A DNA stretch of 64,000 nucleotides from JAQBQB01 sp963846925 (GTDB taxonomy: Bacteria > Gemmatimonadota > Gemmatimonadetes > Gemmatimonadales > Gemmatimonadaceae). Shown here piece after piece: positions 8,311 to 16,076 of this stretch (position 1 is its first letter; every line of letters begins with the position of its first letter). Where the stretch lies: assembly GCA_963846925.1 (NCBI GenBank), contig CAWJXW010000014.1, positions 62,001 through 126,000 of the forward strand. Direction: 5' to 3'. The notes beneath the pieces are model-generated. The model made no database searches. It was not told the DNA's origin and saw only the letters and a program-made list of their open reading frames with translations. The position numbers were made by a program, and so were the translations under genes.

Positions 8311-9569
8311 ATGAGCCCACGACCGATCAGCCGGCGCTCGATGATCGCCGGCACCGCCGCCGCGGCCGGCGGCGCGCTGCTCTCCAAGCTCCCGACCGCC
8401 GCCGAAGCGCAGCAAGCGACGGCTGCTCCCGCCACGGCGCCTCCGCCGGTCGTGGGCGATCCGACCAAGGCGCCGGGCGCGCCGACGACCGCGGTCGGCG
8501 AACGCTCGCCGTTCGTCCAGCCGAAGCGCGCGCCGGTCGGCGAGATCACGGGCACGACGCTCACGCCGATCCAGGATCTCGCGGGAACGATCACGCCGGC
8601 CGATCTCCACTTCGCCCGCATCCACTCCGGCATCCCGACGATCGACCCCGCGGCGCACACGCTGCTCATTCACGGTCTGGTCGACCGCCCGATGTCCTTC
8701 GGCGTCGCCGACATCAAGCGTTTCCCGTCGGTCACGCGCGTGCACTTCATCGAGTGCTCGGGCAATGGCCGCTCGGCGTACCGCACGCCCAAGCCCGACA
8801 TGACCCCGCAGCAGGTCGACGGGATGATGAGCAACAGCGAATGGACCGGCGTTCCGCTGTCTCTCCTGCTCCGCGAAGCCGGAGTGAGACCCGGGGCCAA
8901 GTGGTTCCTGGCCGAGGGCGGCGATTCGTGCCTGCTTTCGCGAAGCATTCCCGTGCAGAAGGCGAACGACGACGCGCTCGTCGTCTGGGCGCAGAACGGC
9001 GAGCCGCTTCGTCCCGAGCAGGGATTTCCGATTCGCCTGCTGCTCCCGGGCTTCGAGGGCAATTCCAACGTGAAGTGGCTCCGCCGCATCAAGCTCGGCA
9101 CCGAGCCTTTCATGACACGCTGGGAAACGTCGAAATACACCGATCCGCTTCCCGGCGGAAAAGTCCGGCAGTTCAGCTTCGAGATGGACGCCAAGTCGAT
9201 CATCACGAGTCCCGCGTTTCCCGAGCGTCTGTCGGGCGGGATGGTGGGCCATTCGCGGGCTCGCCTGGAGCGGTCGCGGTCGCGATCACGCGCGTCGACG
9301 TCAGCACGGACGGCGGAGCGACCTGGCAGGAGGCGGCGCTTCGATCGCCGGCGACGCCCAAGGCACAGGTGCGCTTCGAGCTGCCGTGGCGCTGGACCGG
9401 CGAGCAGAGTTTTCTCATGAGCCGCGCCGTGGACGAAACCGGCTACGTCCAACCGACGTTGTCCGAGTTGCGCGCCGTTCGCGGACCGGGCACCGACTAC
9501 CACTTCAACTCGATCCGCGGCTGGCGCGTCGCGCGCGACGGCTCGGTGTCGTTCGAGGCGAACACGTGA
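8311..9569 (+). pseudogene. soxC: SoxC-like sulfite/sulfane dehydrogenase, molybdopterin subunit, frame-broken near 9240-9290
   Basis: AGGAG at 8302-8306 supports the ATG at 8311. The protein starts with a twin-arginine signal (SRRSMIAGTAAAAGGALL), as expected for a folded molybdenum enzyme exported by Tat. The sulfite-oxidase core shows the Mo-binding Cys in VHFIECSGNGRSAY and the LRPEQGFPIRLLLPGFEGN block. Two extra bases near 9241 and 9282 break the frame between FPERLSGG and the dimerisation domain (ITRVDVSTDGGATW), which ends normally at 9569. Repaired length is about 418 residues, typical for SoxC. The stop overlaps the soxD start (GTGA). Confidence 0.82.
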
Positions 9570-10168
9570 GCCGCGCCCGATTCGATTTCGCGGCCTGCGC
9601 GATCGGCCTCGTCCTCTCGGCGTGTACGCCGGAGTCCCGCGACGCCGCCGTGCGCGACAAGCTGCCCGATCGCTTCGGCATCGGCCGAGCGGCGACTCCG
9701 GCGGAGATCGCGGCGTCGGACGTCGATGTGGGTCCGGACGGCGCCGGTCTCCCCGCCGGTTCCGGAACGCCGGAGCAAGGCGCGCCGGTGTTCCTGACGA
9801 ACTGCGCGACCTGCCACGGGAACGACGGCGAAGGCAAGCCGCCGCTCTATCCGCAGATCATCGGCGGACCGCGCGGGTCGTTCAATTTCGCGAGCGATCC
9901 CAAGATCCCGCGCACCATCGGCAACTACTGGCCGTACGCGACGACCGTGTTCGATTACGTGCGGCGCGCCATGCCTCTCACCGCGCCGCGCTCGTTGACG
10001 AACGACCAGTACTATGCCGTCACCGCGTATCTGCTCCAGCGCGAGGGCATCATCCAGCCCGGGACGGTGATCGACGCCAAATCGCTCCCCGCGGTCCCGA
10101 TGCCGGCTCGATCACACTTCGTGGTCGACGATCGCGCCGGAACGACCGGCGGCAAGAACGTCCGTTGA
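9566..10168 (+). CDS. soxD: SoxD-like cytochrome c lipoprotein, electron acceptor of SoxC
   Basis: Translation starts at GTG 9566, overlapping the soxC stop by 4 bp. The signal LVLSACTPES carries a lipobox, so the protein is probably anchored in a membrane. One heme site, CATCHGNDG, lies at about residue 80 and an axial Met is likely in RRAMPLTAPRSLT. The sequence NDQYYAVTAYLLQREGII is characteristic of SoxD-type cytochromes. At 200 residues it corresponds to the single-heme half of the longer diheme SoxD of Paracoccus. With SoxC it would oxidise a sulfur intermediate and deliver electrons to the respiratory chain. No SoxXA, SoxYZ or SoxB is seen in the window. Confidence 0.82.
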   Translation: MSRARFDFAACAIGLVLSACTPESRDAAVRDKLPDRFGIGRAATPAEIAASDVDVGPDGAGLPAGSGTPEQGAPVFLTNCATCHGNDGEGKPPLYPQIIGGPRGSFNFASDPKIPRTIGNYWPYATTVFDYVRRAMPLTAPRSLTNDQYYAVTAYLLQREGIIQPGTVIDAKSLPAVPMPARSHFVVDDRAGTTGGKNVR

Positions 10169-10170
10169 GT

Positions 10171-10475
10171 GCCCTCTGCCGGGATGCTTTTCTGAACTAC
10201 TCAACGCAGAGGACGCGGAGGCGCAGAGGCACGCAGAGGACAACCATGGACGCCGGCTTCATCGCGCAACGAGCCGGGATGCTTTGTTGAAGCCGCTCGG
10301 GGAGCCTCACCGTGGCGATGCAGGCCTGCACGCCACGAGTAGCTTCCCGAGCGGCAGTCACAAAGAATCCCGGCTCGTTGCGCGCCGGACATTCGGATGT
10401 CCCTCTGCGTGCCTCTGCGCCTCCGCGTCCTCTGCGTTGAGCAGTTGCAGTTGCAGTTGCAGTTGCAGTTGCGCC
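10171..10475. repeat. Palindromic element A, copy 1
   Basis: A long imperfect inverted repeat fills the gap between two convergent genes. Outer arms are ctcaacgcagaggacgcgga (10199-10218) and its complement at about 10420-10439. A middle arm cgcgcaacgagccggga (10263-10279) pairs with tcccggctcgttgcgcg (10368-10384), and inner arms gccgctcggg/cccgagcggc lie around 10292 and 10346. The right end runs into five gcagtt units (10441-10470). A second copy stands at 44441-44728, with the same outer ends but the interior reversed. Confidence 0.9.
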
Positions 10476-10480
10476 GAACG

Positions 10481-11662
10481 CTATTTCCCCCCGAGGTGCT
10501 TCGCGAAGAACGCCCAGGTGCGGTTCCACGAGTCGATCTGCTCGGGCGAGTCGTCGCGCTCGAGCGTCTGCTCGTTCACGCGCCGGCTGAACGTGTGTCC
10601 GCAGCCGTGCGGTCCTTCCGGCGGATTCACGTAGATCTTCGTCTCGGCGAGATCCGGCTTGAGGGCGCGCAGCGTGTAGACCATCTGCTGGTCTTCGCGG
10701 AAGAAAACGTCGCAGTCGTTCGTCGCCACGTGCACGAGCATCGGCACCTTGAGGTTCTCGGCGTGGAAGACCGGCGAGCGCTTGAGGTACTCGTCGATGC
10801 AGTCGTGGTCGTGGTTCGGACCGCAGCTCTGCTCCCAGGGCAGCCCCTGGATGCCCGTCTCCGCCGCGTAGTCGCGCGCGTATCCGGGGCCGTGATCCAT
10901 CAGCCGGAACACGAGGTTGGTGACGGGCACGATCGCCGCGCCGGCCTTGAACGGATTGTCGTCGCGGAAGAGAATGTGCGACGTGATGAATCCGCCGTGG
11001 CTCCAGCCCATGATTCCCATGTGCTGCGCGTCGACGTACGGCAGCGTCGCGAGATAGTCCACCGACGACAGCACGTCGTCGACTTCCTTCCCGCCGTAAT
11101 CGATCTTCTTCATCCACTCGTCGCCGTAGCCCGTGCTGCCCCGATAGTCCGGGGTCAGGATCACGTAGCCGCGCTTCACCGCCTCGACGATGAACGGATA
11201 AAGCGCCGTGTCCCAGTCGCCGTGGACGCCGCCGTGCACCCAGACGAGCGCGACGTGCTTGGTGTTTCCGTGGTTGATTGGCGAGAAGAGGTATGCCGGA
11301 ATCTCGAGGCCGTCGGCGCGGCTCTTGTACTTGATCTTCTGAAATTCGTAGTTGCCGGGCGCCTTCGCCGCATACACGCTGTCAGTGCGGTGCTTGTTGG
11401 CGACGTCGCGGTCGCAGATCTGCGGCGCGCAGCCGCGCAGGTCCTTGGGATCTTTGCTCACGTACAGCTCGCGCTCGCGCACAGAATCCACGGAGCCGCG
11501 CCACGTCGACGCGGGTCCCGCGCGATGCGGATCGCGCGCCGGTCGGTTGCCGCCGCGCCCCTGCTGTCGAACGGCGGACGTGTCCTGGGCGGCCAGCGGC
11601 CGCGAGGCGAGCGGCGCGGCGAAAACGGCGAGAAAAGCGGCGAGCGCGGGGAGACGTCTCAT
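10481..11662 (-). CDS. S9-type prolyl oligopeptidase-like serine hydrolase, secreted
   Basis: The start is the ATG at 11662 (AGGGT just upstream), which gives a signal peptide MRRLPALAAFLAVFAAPLAS and about 393 residues. The catalytic domain shows the oxyanion segment LVWVHGGVHGDW, the nucleophile in GIMGWSHGGF, an acid candidate in HVATNDCDVFF and the catalytic His in PPEGPHGCGHTF. There is no N-terminal propeller, so this is the short alpha/beta-hydrolase form of family S9 (dipeptidyl/acylaminoacyl peptidase-like). It probably acts on small peptides or esters in the periplasm. Longer upstream frame is ignored because it lacks signal-like or conserved sequence. Confidence 0.85.
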   Translation of the reverse strand: MRRLPALAAFLAVFAAPLASRPLAAQDTSAVRQQGRGGNRPARDPHRAGPASTWRGSVDSVRERELYVSKDPKDLRGCAPQICDRDVANKHRTDSVYAAKAPGNYEFQKIKYKSRADGLEIPAYLFSPINHGNTKHVALVWVHGGVHGDWDTALYPFIVEAVKRGYVILTPDYRGSTGYGDEWMKKIDYGGKEVDDVLSSVDYLATLPYVDAQHMGIMGWSHGGFITSHILFRDDNPFKAGAAIVPVTNLVFRLMDHGPGYARDYAAETGIQGLPWEQSCGPNHDHDCIDEYLKRSPVFHAENLKVPMLVHVATNDCDVFFREDQQMVYTLRALKPDLAETKIYVNPPEGPHGCGHTFSRRVNEQTLERDDSPEQIDSWNRTWAFFAKHLGGK

Positions 11663-11756
11663 GCGACCCTCGGCCAAGCTGTGGATTGGCGCCTGACGAC
11701 TGTGTGACCGCGCGAGCGGTCGTCGGTCGACCAATCTACGCATGGGACCACCCGCC

Positions 11757-13307
11757 TCAACTCCCCGATCGGCCGCCCCGCCCCGTTTTCGATCCGGTGG
11801 ATGATTTCGTTCCAACGTCCACAGCGACCTCGGCGCTCTCCACGCCCGTGCGGCTCACGGCCGTGACGATCGCGCGCGTCGTCGCCGCGTCGGGAAGGCG
11901 ATGCATTTTGAGCCACCCGGGCAGTACCTCGCTCGTCCAGACCCCCTTGGCGAGCGAACGAACGGTCCAGAGCCACACACGCGAATCCCCCGCGCCGGTC
12001 ATTCTGAGCAGCAGATCACCCGTCTCCGGGTCGCGCGCCACGGTCGCCGTCGGCCGCGCCGGCGGCTTCGAGCCGAGCCACGGCGACGCCGGGACGAGCG
12101 CCGGCTCTCGGTACAGTGTCGCCACCTTCTCGGCGAGGCTGTCCGGGTCCTTCATCAGCGCCGTCATGTTGAAATGGATGTGGCCGGCTTCAGCCTTGTC
12201 GCGCGCGCGGATCGTGTCGATCTGGTCCACGATCTCCTGCGACGTGAACCGCGACCCGTTCGCCCCCGCTTCGCCGATACGGTAGTCGGCGAGCCCGGGC
12301 CAGATGTGACGATGTTTAGAGTTCTGAGACAACCACCAGTCCAACAAAACGGGGAAGCTTTGTTCGGGCGGCCGAATCTGCCAATAGAGCTGCGGCGCGA
12401 AATAGTCGGCCCATCCCTTCTCGAGCCAGAGCTTCGAATCGGCGTAGATCGTGGCGTACGCGTCGAGGCCGTGAATCTGCGGCGGGTTGCCTGGGCGCCA
12501 GATGCCGAACGGGCTGATGCCGACCCTCACCCACGGCTTCACCGCGTGGACGCCGCGGTAGAGCGCGGCGACCATCGAATCGACGTTGGCGCGGCGCCAA
12601 TCGTCCTTCGCCAGCGAGCCGCCGCCCTTCTTGTAGCGCGCGTACGTGTCCGCGTCGGGGAAGTCGATCGTGTGGCCCGGCGCGTCGGTCTCGGGATACG
12701 GATAGAAGTAGTCGTCGATGTGCACGCCGTCGATGTCGTAGCGCTTTACGACGTCGACGATCGCGCGAATCGTTCGCCGCCGTACTTCGGCGCTGCCGGG
12801 ATCCATCCAGAGAAAGCGGCCGTACGGCCGCACCAGGTCGGGCTGCGCGCGCGCGATGTGCGTCGTCGCGAGCGCCGTATCGCGGACGTACGCCGCGCGG
12901 TACGGGTTGAACCAGGCGTGTAGCTCGAGCCCGCGCTTGTGCGCCGCGTCCACCGCGAACGCCAGCGGATCCCACGGCGGCTCCGGCGCCCGCCCCTGGC
13001 GCCCCGTGATGTACTGCGACCACGGCTCGTACGGCGACGAGTAGAACGCGTCGCCTCCCGGCCGGATGTGAAAGACGATCGCGTTCAGCCCGAGACTCGT
13101 GGCGCGATCGAGAATCGTCAGCAGCTCGCGCTGCTGGTCCCACGTCGAGAGGCCGGCCTTCGATGGCCAATCCATGTTGGCGACGGTCGCCACCCACACG
13201 CCCCGGAACTCGCGCGCGACGGGGGGAGGCGGCGGACTCTGTCCCGCGGCGGCCGCGCCGAGCGTTCCGCACAACGCCGCGGCCGCGCAGATGATCTTCG
13301 AGCGCAT
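11757..13307 (-). CDS. Family-10-like glycosyl hydrolase (GHL10, YngK type), secreted
   Basis: A 516-residue protein with an N-terminal signal (MRSKIICAAAALCGTLGAAA). After a proline-rich linker it reads REFRGVWVATVANMDWPS and LNAIVFHIRPGGDAFYSSP, the signature start of the glycosyl hydrolase-like 10 (formerly DUF187) TIM barrel. Further barrel strands show ELHAWFNPYRA, the DGVHIDDYFYPYPE motif with candidate acidic catalytic residues, and VRVGISPFGIWRPGNPP. The C-terminal 100 residues form a beta-rich extension. Family members are thought to act on cell-wall or surface glycans. The gene is in the same orientation as, and directly upstream of, the S9 hydrolase gene. Confidence 0.88.
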   Translation of the reverse strand: MRSKIICAAAALCGTLGAAAAGQSPPPPPVAREFRGVWVATVANMDWPSKAGLSTWDQQRELLTILDRATSLGLNAIVFHIRPGGDAFYSSPYEPWSQYITGRQGRAPEPPWDPLAFAVDAAHKRGLELHAWFNPYRAAYVRDTALATTHIARAQPDLVRPYGRFLWMDPGSAEVRRRTIRAIVDVVKRYDIDGVHIDDYFYPYPETDAPGHTIDFPDADTYARYKKGGGSLAKDDWRRANVDSMVAALYRGVHAVKPWVRVGISPFGIWRPGNPPQIHGLDAYATIYADSKLWLEKGWADYFAPQLYWQIRPPEQSFPVLLDWWLSQNSKHRHIWPGLADYRIGEAGANGSRFTSQEIVDQIDTIRARDKAEAGHIHFNMTALMKDPDSLAEKVATLYREPALVPASPWLGSKPPARPTATVARDPETGDLLLRMTGAGDSRVWLWTVRSLAKGVWTSEVLPGWLKMHRLPDAATTRAIVTAVSRTGVESAEVAVDVGTKSSTGSKTGRGGRSGS

Positions 13308-13344
13308 CCTGAACCTATGCGCTCGTGGGTGCGGCAGAGCTAAC

Positions 13345-14187
13345 TCAGCGTTCGCGCGTCCAGAGCACGAGTACGCCGCAGCCCTGCGACGTCGAGTTGT
13401 ACTCCGGAGGCGCCGCCGCGCCGCCGTCGTAGAACTCGGCTGCTGCGAGGTTCACACCGTCCATCTTGGCAAAATCGGGGACCTGAGCTCCCCTGGTCAC
13501 CCCGAGATCGAAGATTCTCACGCCGTCTTGAATGACGGTGACGTAGCAGTTCGGTGTTCGGCAGCCGGCGAGGGCGTTGCCCGCGCACGGCTTCCTCGAA
13601 GACACGACGTAGGTCTCGCCGTGCGGGCCGTGCGTGAGCATCAACCCCGGCATCCTCGAGATGATGATGTTGCCGAGCGGCTTGCCGTCGTCCTTGCGGA
13701 ATGCGTCCTCGGTAATGAAGTGGCCGAACCCTTGGCGCTGGTGTTCCTGGAAGGTGTTGAGCCCGGCACCGAGGTAATGCGGCGTCGAGTCCTTCACGAT
13801 TACCGGATCGAGCATCGTCGCGCTGGCGTGAGTCAGCACCACGGTGACCGGCGTCGTGTCGGCCGGTGAGATCGCGACCGTGAGCGTCTGCATCTCGAAG
13901 CCGACCTTGCGGATCCGCACCAGGCTCCCGCCTTCGGGCAGGAACATCAAGCTCACCGTTCCGGTCTTCGTCGTCAGCGCCTTCGTGCCAGTGAGCACGT
14001 CGATGACTTCCGCGCCCTCGAGCGGATCGCCGGTCGCCGCGTCGTAGACCCCCAGAAAGCGATACCGGTAGGCGTAGTTGGTCGGCTTCTTTCCCGCCGT
14101 GTCTGTGCCGGGGTTCTGCGCCCGAGCCGCCGGGGCGACCGCGCCGGCGACCAGCGCGGCGCATCCCAATGCCATCAACGTTTTCAT
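13345..14187 (-). CDS. Secreted protein with carboxypeptidase-like regulatory and plug-type domains, no barrel
   Basis: The ATG at 14187 starts a clean signal peptide (MKTLMALGCAALVAGAVAPA then ARAQ), giving 280 residues. A regulatory-like beta-sandwich follows (GVYDAATGDPLEGAEVIDVL, SLVRIRKVGFEMQTLTV), then a plug-like region (KPLGNIIISRMPGLMLTHG, CYVTVIQDGVRIFDLG, MDGVNLAAAEFYDGGAAAP). It resembles the N-terminal part of TonB-dependent receptors but stops before any beta-barrel, ending in GCGVLVLWTRER. Such plug-only proteins recur in Gemmatimonadota; another lies at 33471-34943. Four Cys (CAGNALAGC and around) may form disulfides. Function unknown. Confidence 0.75.
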   Translation of the reverse strand: MKTLMALGCAALVAGAVAPAARAQNPGTDTAGKKPTNYAYRYRFLGVYDAATGDPLEGAEVIDVLTGTKALTTKTGTVSLMFLPEGGSLVRIRKVGFEMQTLTVAISPADTTPVTVVLTHASATMLDPVIVKDSTPHYLGAGLNTFQEHQRQGFGHFITEDAFRKDDGKPLGNIIISRMPGLMLTHGPHGETYVVSSRKPCAGNALAGCRTPNCYVTVIQDGVRIFDLGVTRGAQVPDFAKMDGVNLAAAEFYDGGAAAPPEYNSTSQGCGVLVLWTRER

Positions 14188-14241
14188 AACTAGCCCGGAC
14201 CCCTCGAAAGCCGTAAACGTCACGCCGCTATATTGATACGT

Positions 14242-16053
14242 ATGGCTAAGTACGACAAGACCCGTGCGTGGAAAGAGGCCAAGGAGCTGATCGCCGAGCA
14301 CAAGATGTCGCTCTCGATCGGCTTCGGGCTGATGCTGATCAACCGCGTCGCCGGATTAGTGCTCCCGTTCACCTCGAAGTTCCTCGTCGACGACGTCATC
14401 ACGCAGCACAAGACCAACCTGCTGATGCCGCTCGCCGCGTTCGCCGTCGTCATGACGATCATACAAGGCGGCACGTCGTTCGCCCTGTCCCAGGTCGTCA
14501 GCATCGCGGCACAACGGGCGATCACCGAGATGCGAAAGCGCGTGCAGGCCCACGTTCTGAGGCTGCCCGTCTCGTACTTCGACTCGACCAAGACCGGCGT
14601 TCTCATCTCGCGCGTGATGACCGATGCCGAGGGCGTGCGCAATCTCGTCGGCACCGGACTCATCCAGTTGGTCGGGAGCGTGCTGACCGCCGTCATGTCG
14701 CTCGGCGTGCTCTTTTACGTGAACTGGAAGCTCACCAGCGCGACGCTCGTCCTGCTCGCGGTTTTTGGCCTCATGATGACGATCGCGTTCAATCGACTGC
14801 GCCCGCTCTTCCGCGAGCGCGGTGCGATCAACGCCGAAGTGACGGGCCGACTCACCGAGACGATTGGCGGCGTGCGCCTGGTCAAGATCTACGTCGCGGA
14901 GCCCCGCGAGCGGCTCGTCTTCGCGCGCGGCGTGCACAAGCTGTTTCGCAACGTCGCCAAGACGATCACCGGTACGTCGGTCGTGGGCGCCGGAACGGCG
15001 GTCCTCACGGGACTGATCGGCGTCATGCTGATCGTCATCGGCGGTCCGTCGGTGCTCAACGGCTCGATGACGCTCGGCGACATGTTCATGTACGTCTTCT
15101 TCATCGGCCTCCTCGCCGCGCCGCTCGTTCAAATGGCGTCCATCGGCACGCAAGTGAGCGAGGCTTTCGCCGGGCTCGATCGCATCGCCGAGATCCGCGC
15201 GATGACGACCGAGGACGAGGCCGACGCGGACAAGGAGACCGTCAACGACATCGACGGCAACGTCGAATTCCAGGACGTCTCGTTCGAGTACGTGCCGGGC
15301 GTGCCGGTGCTCAAGCACGTGTCGTTCTCCGCCGACGCTGGCTCCACGACGGCGCTCGTAGGCTCGAGCGGATCGGGGAAGAGCACGCTCATCGGACTGA
15401 TCATGGCGTTCAACCATCCGAAGAGCGGTCGCCTCCTCGTCGACGGCAAGGACATCGCGAACGTCAAGCTCCGCGACTATCGCTCGCACGTCGGCGTCGT
15501 GATGCAGGACAACTTCCTCTTCGACGGCACCGTCCGCGAGAACATCGCGTTCAGCAAACCCGGCGCGACCGACGAGGAAGTGCGGACCGCGGCCCACATC
15601 GCCCACTGCGACGAGTTCGTGGACCGCTTCGAGAAGGGGTACGACACGATCGTCGGCGAGCGCGGCGTGAAGCTTTCGGGTGGACAACGGCAGCGCGTCG
15701 CCATCGCGCGCGCCGTTCTCGCCGATCCGAGAATTCTCATCCTCGACGAGGCCACGTCCAGCCTCGACAGCGAGAGCGAAGCGATGATCCGCGACGGACT
15801 GCGCTCGCTGCGCCGCGGCCGCACGACCTTCGTCATCGCCCACCGCCTCTCCACGATCGAGAGCGCCGACCAGATCCTCGTCATCGAAAACGGCGAGATC
15901 GTCGAGCGCGGCTCGCACCGCCAGCTCCTCGCGCTCGGCGGCCGCTATCGCTCGCTGTACGAGCGCCAGTACGGCGCGGAGAAGGACGAGTACATCAACC
16001 CCGGCGAAGATTTTCTCACGGTCGCGGGGAAGGATGTCGTGCGGAAGGTCTGA
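14242..16053 (+). CDS. ABC exporter half-transporter (MsbA/MDR type)
   Basis: The ATG at 14242 is chosen over a TTG at 14233. The protein of about 603 residues has an N-terminal six-helix ABC transmembrane domain (residues about 20-310) and a C-terminal ATPase. The ATPase shows Walker A (GSSGSGKST), the Q-loop (VGVVMQDNFLFDGTV), the signature LSGGQRQRVAIARA, Walker B (ILILDEATSSLD) and the switch His (VIAHRLST). It works as a homodimer exporting lipids, drugs or peptides; substrate cannot be told. It is divergent from the plug-only protein, with 54 bp between starts that must hold both promoters. Confidence 0.93.
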   Translation: MAKYDKTRAWKEAKELIAEHKMSLSIGFGLMLINRVAGLVLPFTSKFLVDDVITQHKTNLLMPLAAFAVVMTIIQGGTSFALSQVVSIAAQRAITEMRKRVQAHVLRLPVSYFDSTKTGVLISRVMTDAEGVRNLVGTGLIQLVGSVLTAVMSLGVLFYVNWKLTSATLVLLAVFGLMMTIAFNRLRPLFRERGAINAEVTGRLTETIGGVRLVKIYVAEPRERLVFARGVHKLFRNVAKTITGTSVVGAGTAVLTGLIGVMLIVIGGPSVLNGSMTLGDMFMYVFFIGLLAAPLVQMASIGTQVSEAFAGLDRIAEIRAMTTEDEADADKETVNDIDGNVEFQDVSFEYVPGVPVLKHVSFSADAGSTTALVGSSGSGKSTLIGLIMAFNHPKSGRLLVDGKDIANVKLRDYRSHVGVVMQDNFLFDGTVRENIAFSKPGATDEEVRTAAHIAHCDEFVDRFEKGYDTIVGERGVKLSGGQRQRVAIARAVLADPRILILDEATSSLDSESEAMIRDGLRSLRRGRTTFVIAHRLSTIESADQILVIENGEIVERGSHRQLLALGGRYRSLYERQYGAEKDEYINPGEDFLTVAGKDVVRKV

Positions 16054-16076
16054 GTCGGCGCCGCGCACCGCGCCAA

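Noticed and set aside
10441..10472. Replication-origin or DnaA-box cluster from the gcagtt repeats
   Set aside because: It is a simple hexanucleotide run at the edge of element A, with no DnaA-box consensus and no dnaA nearby.
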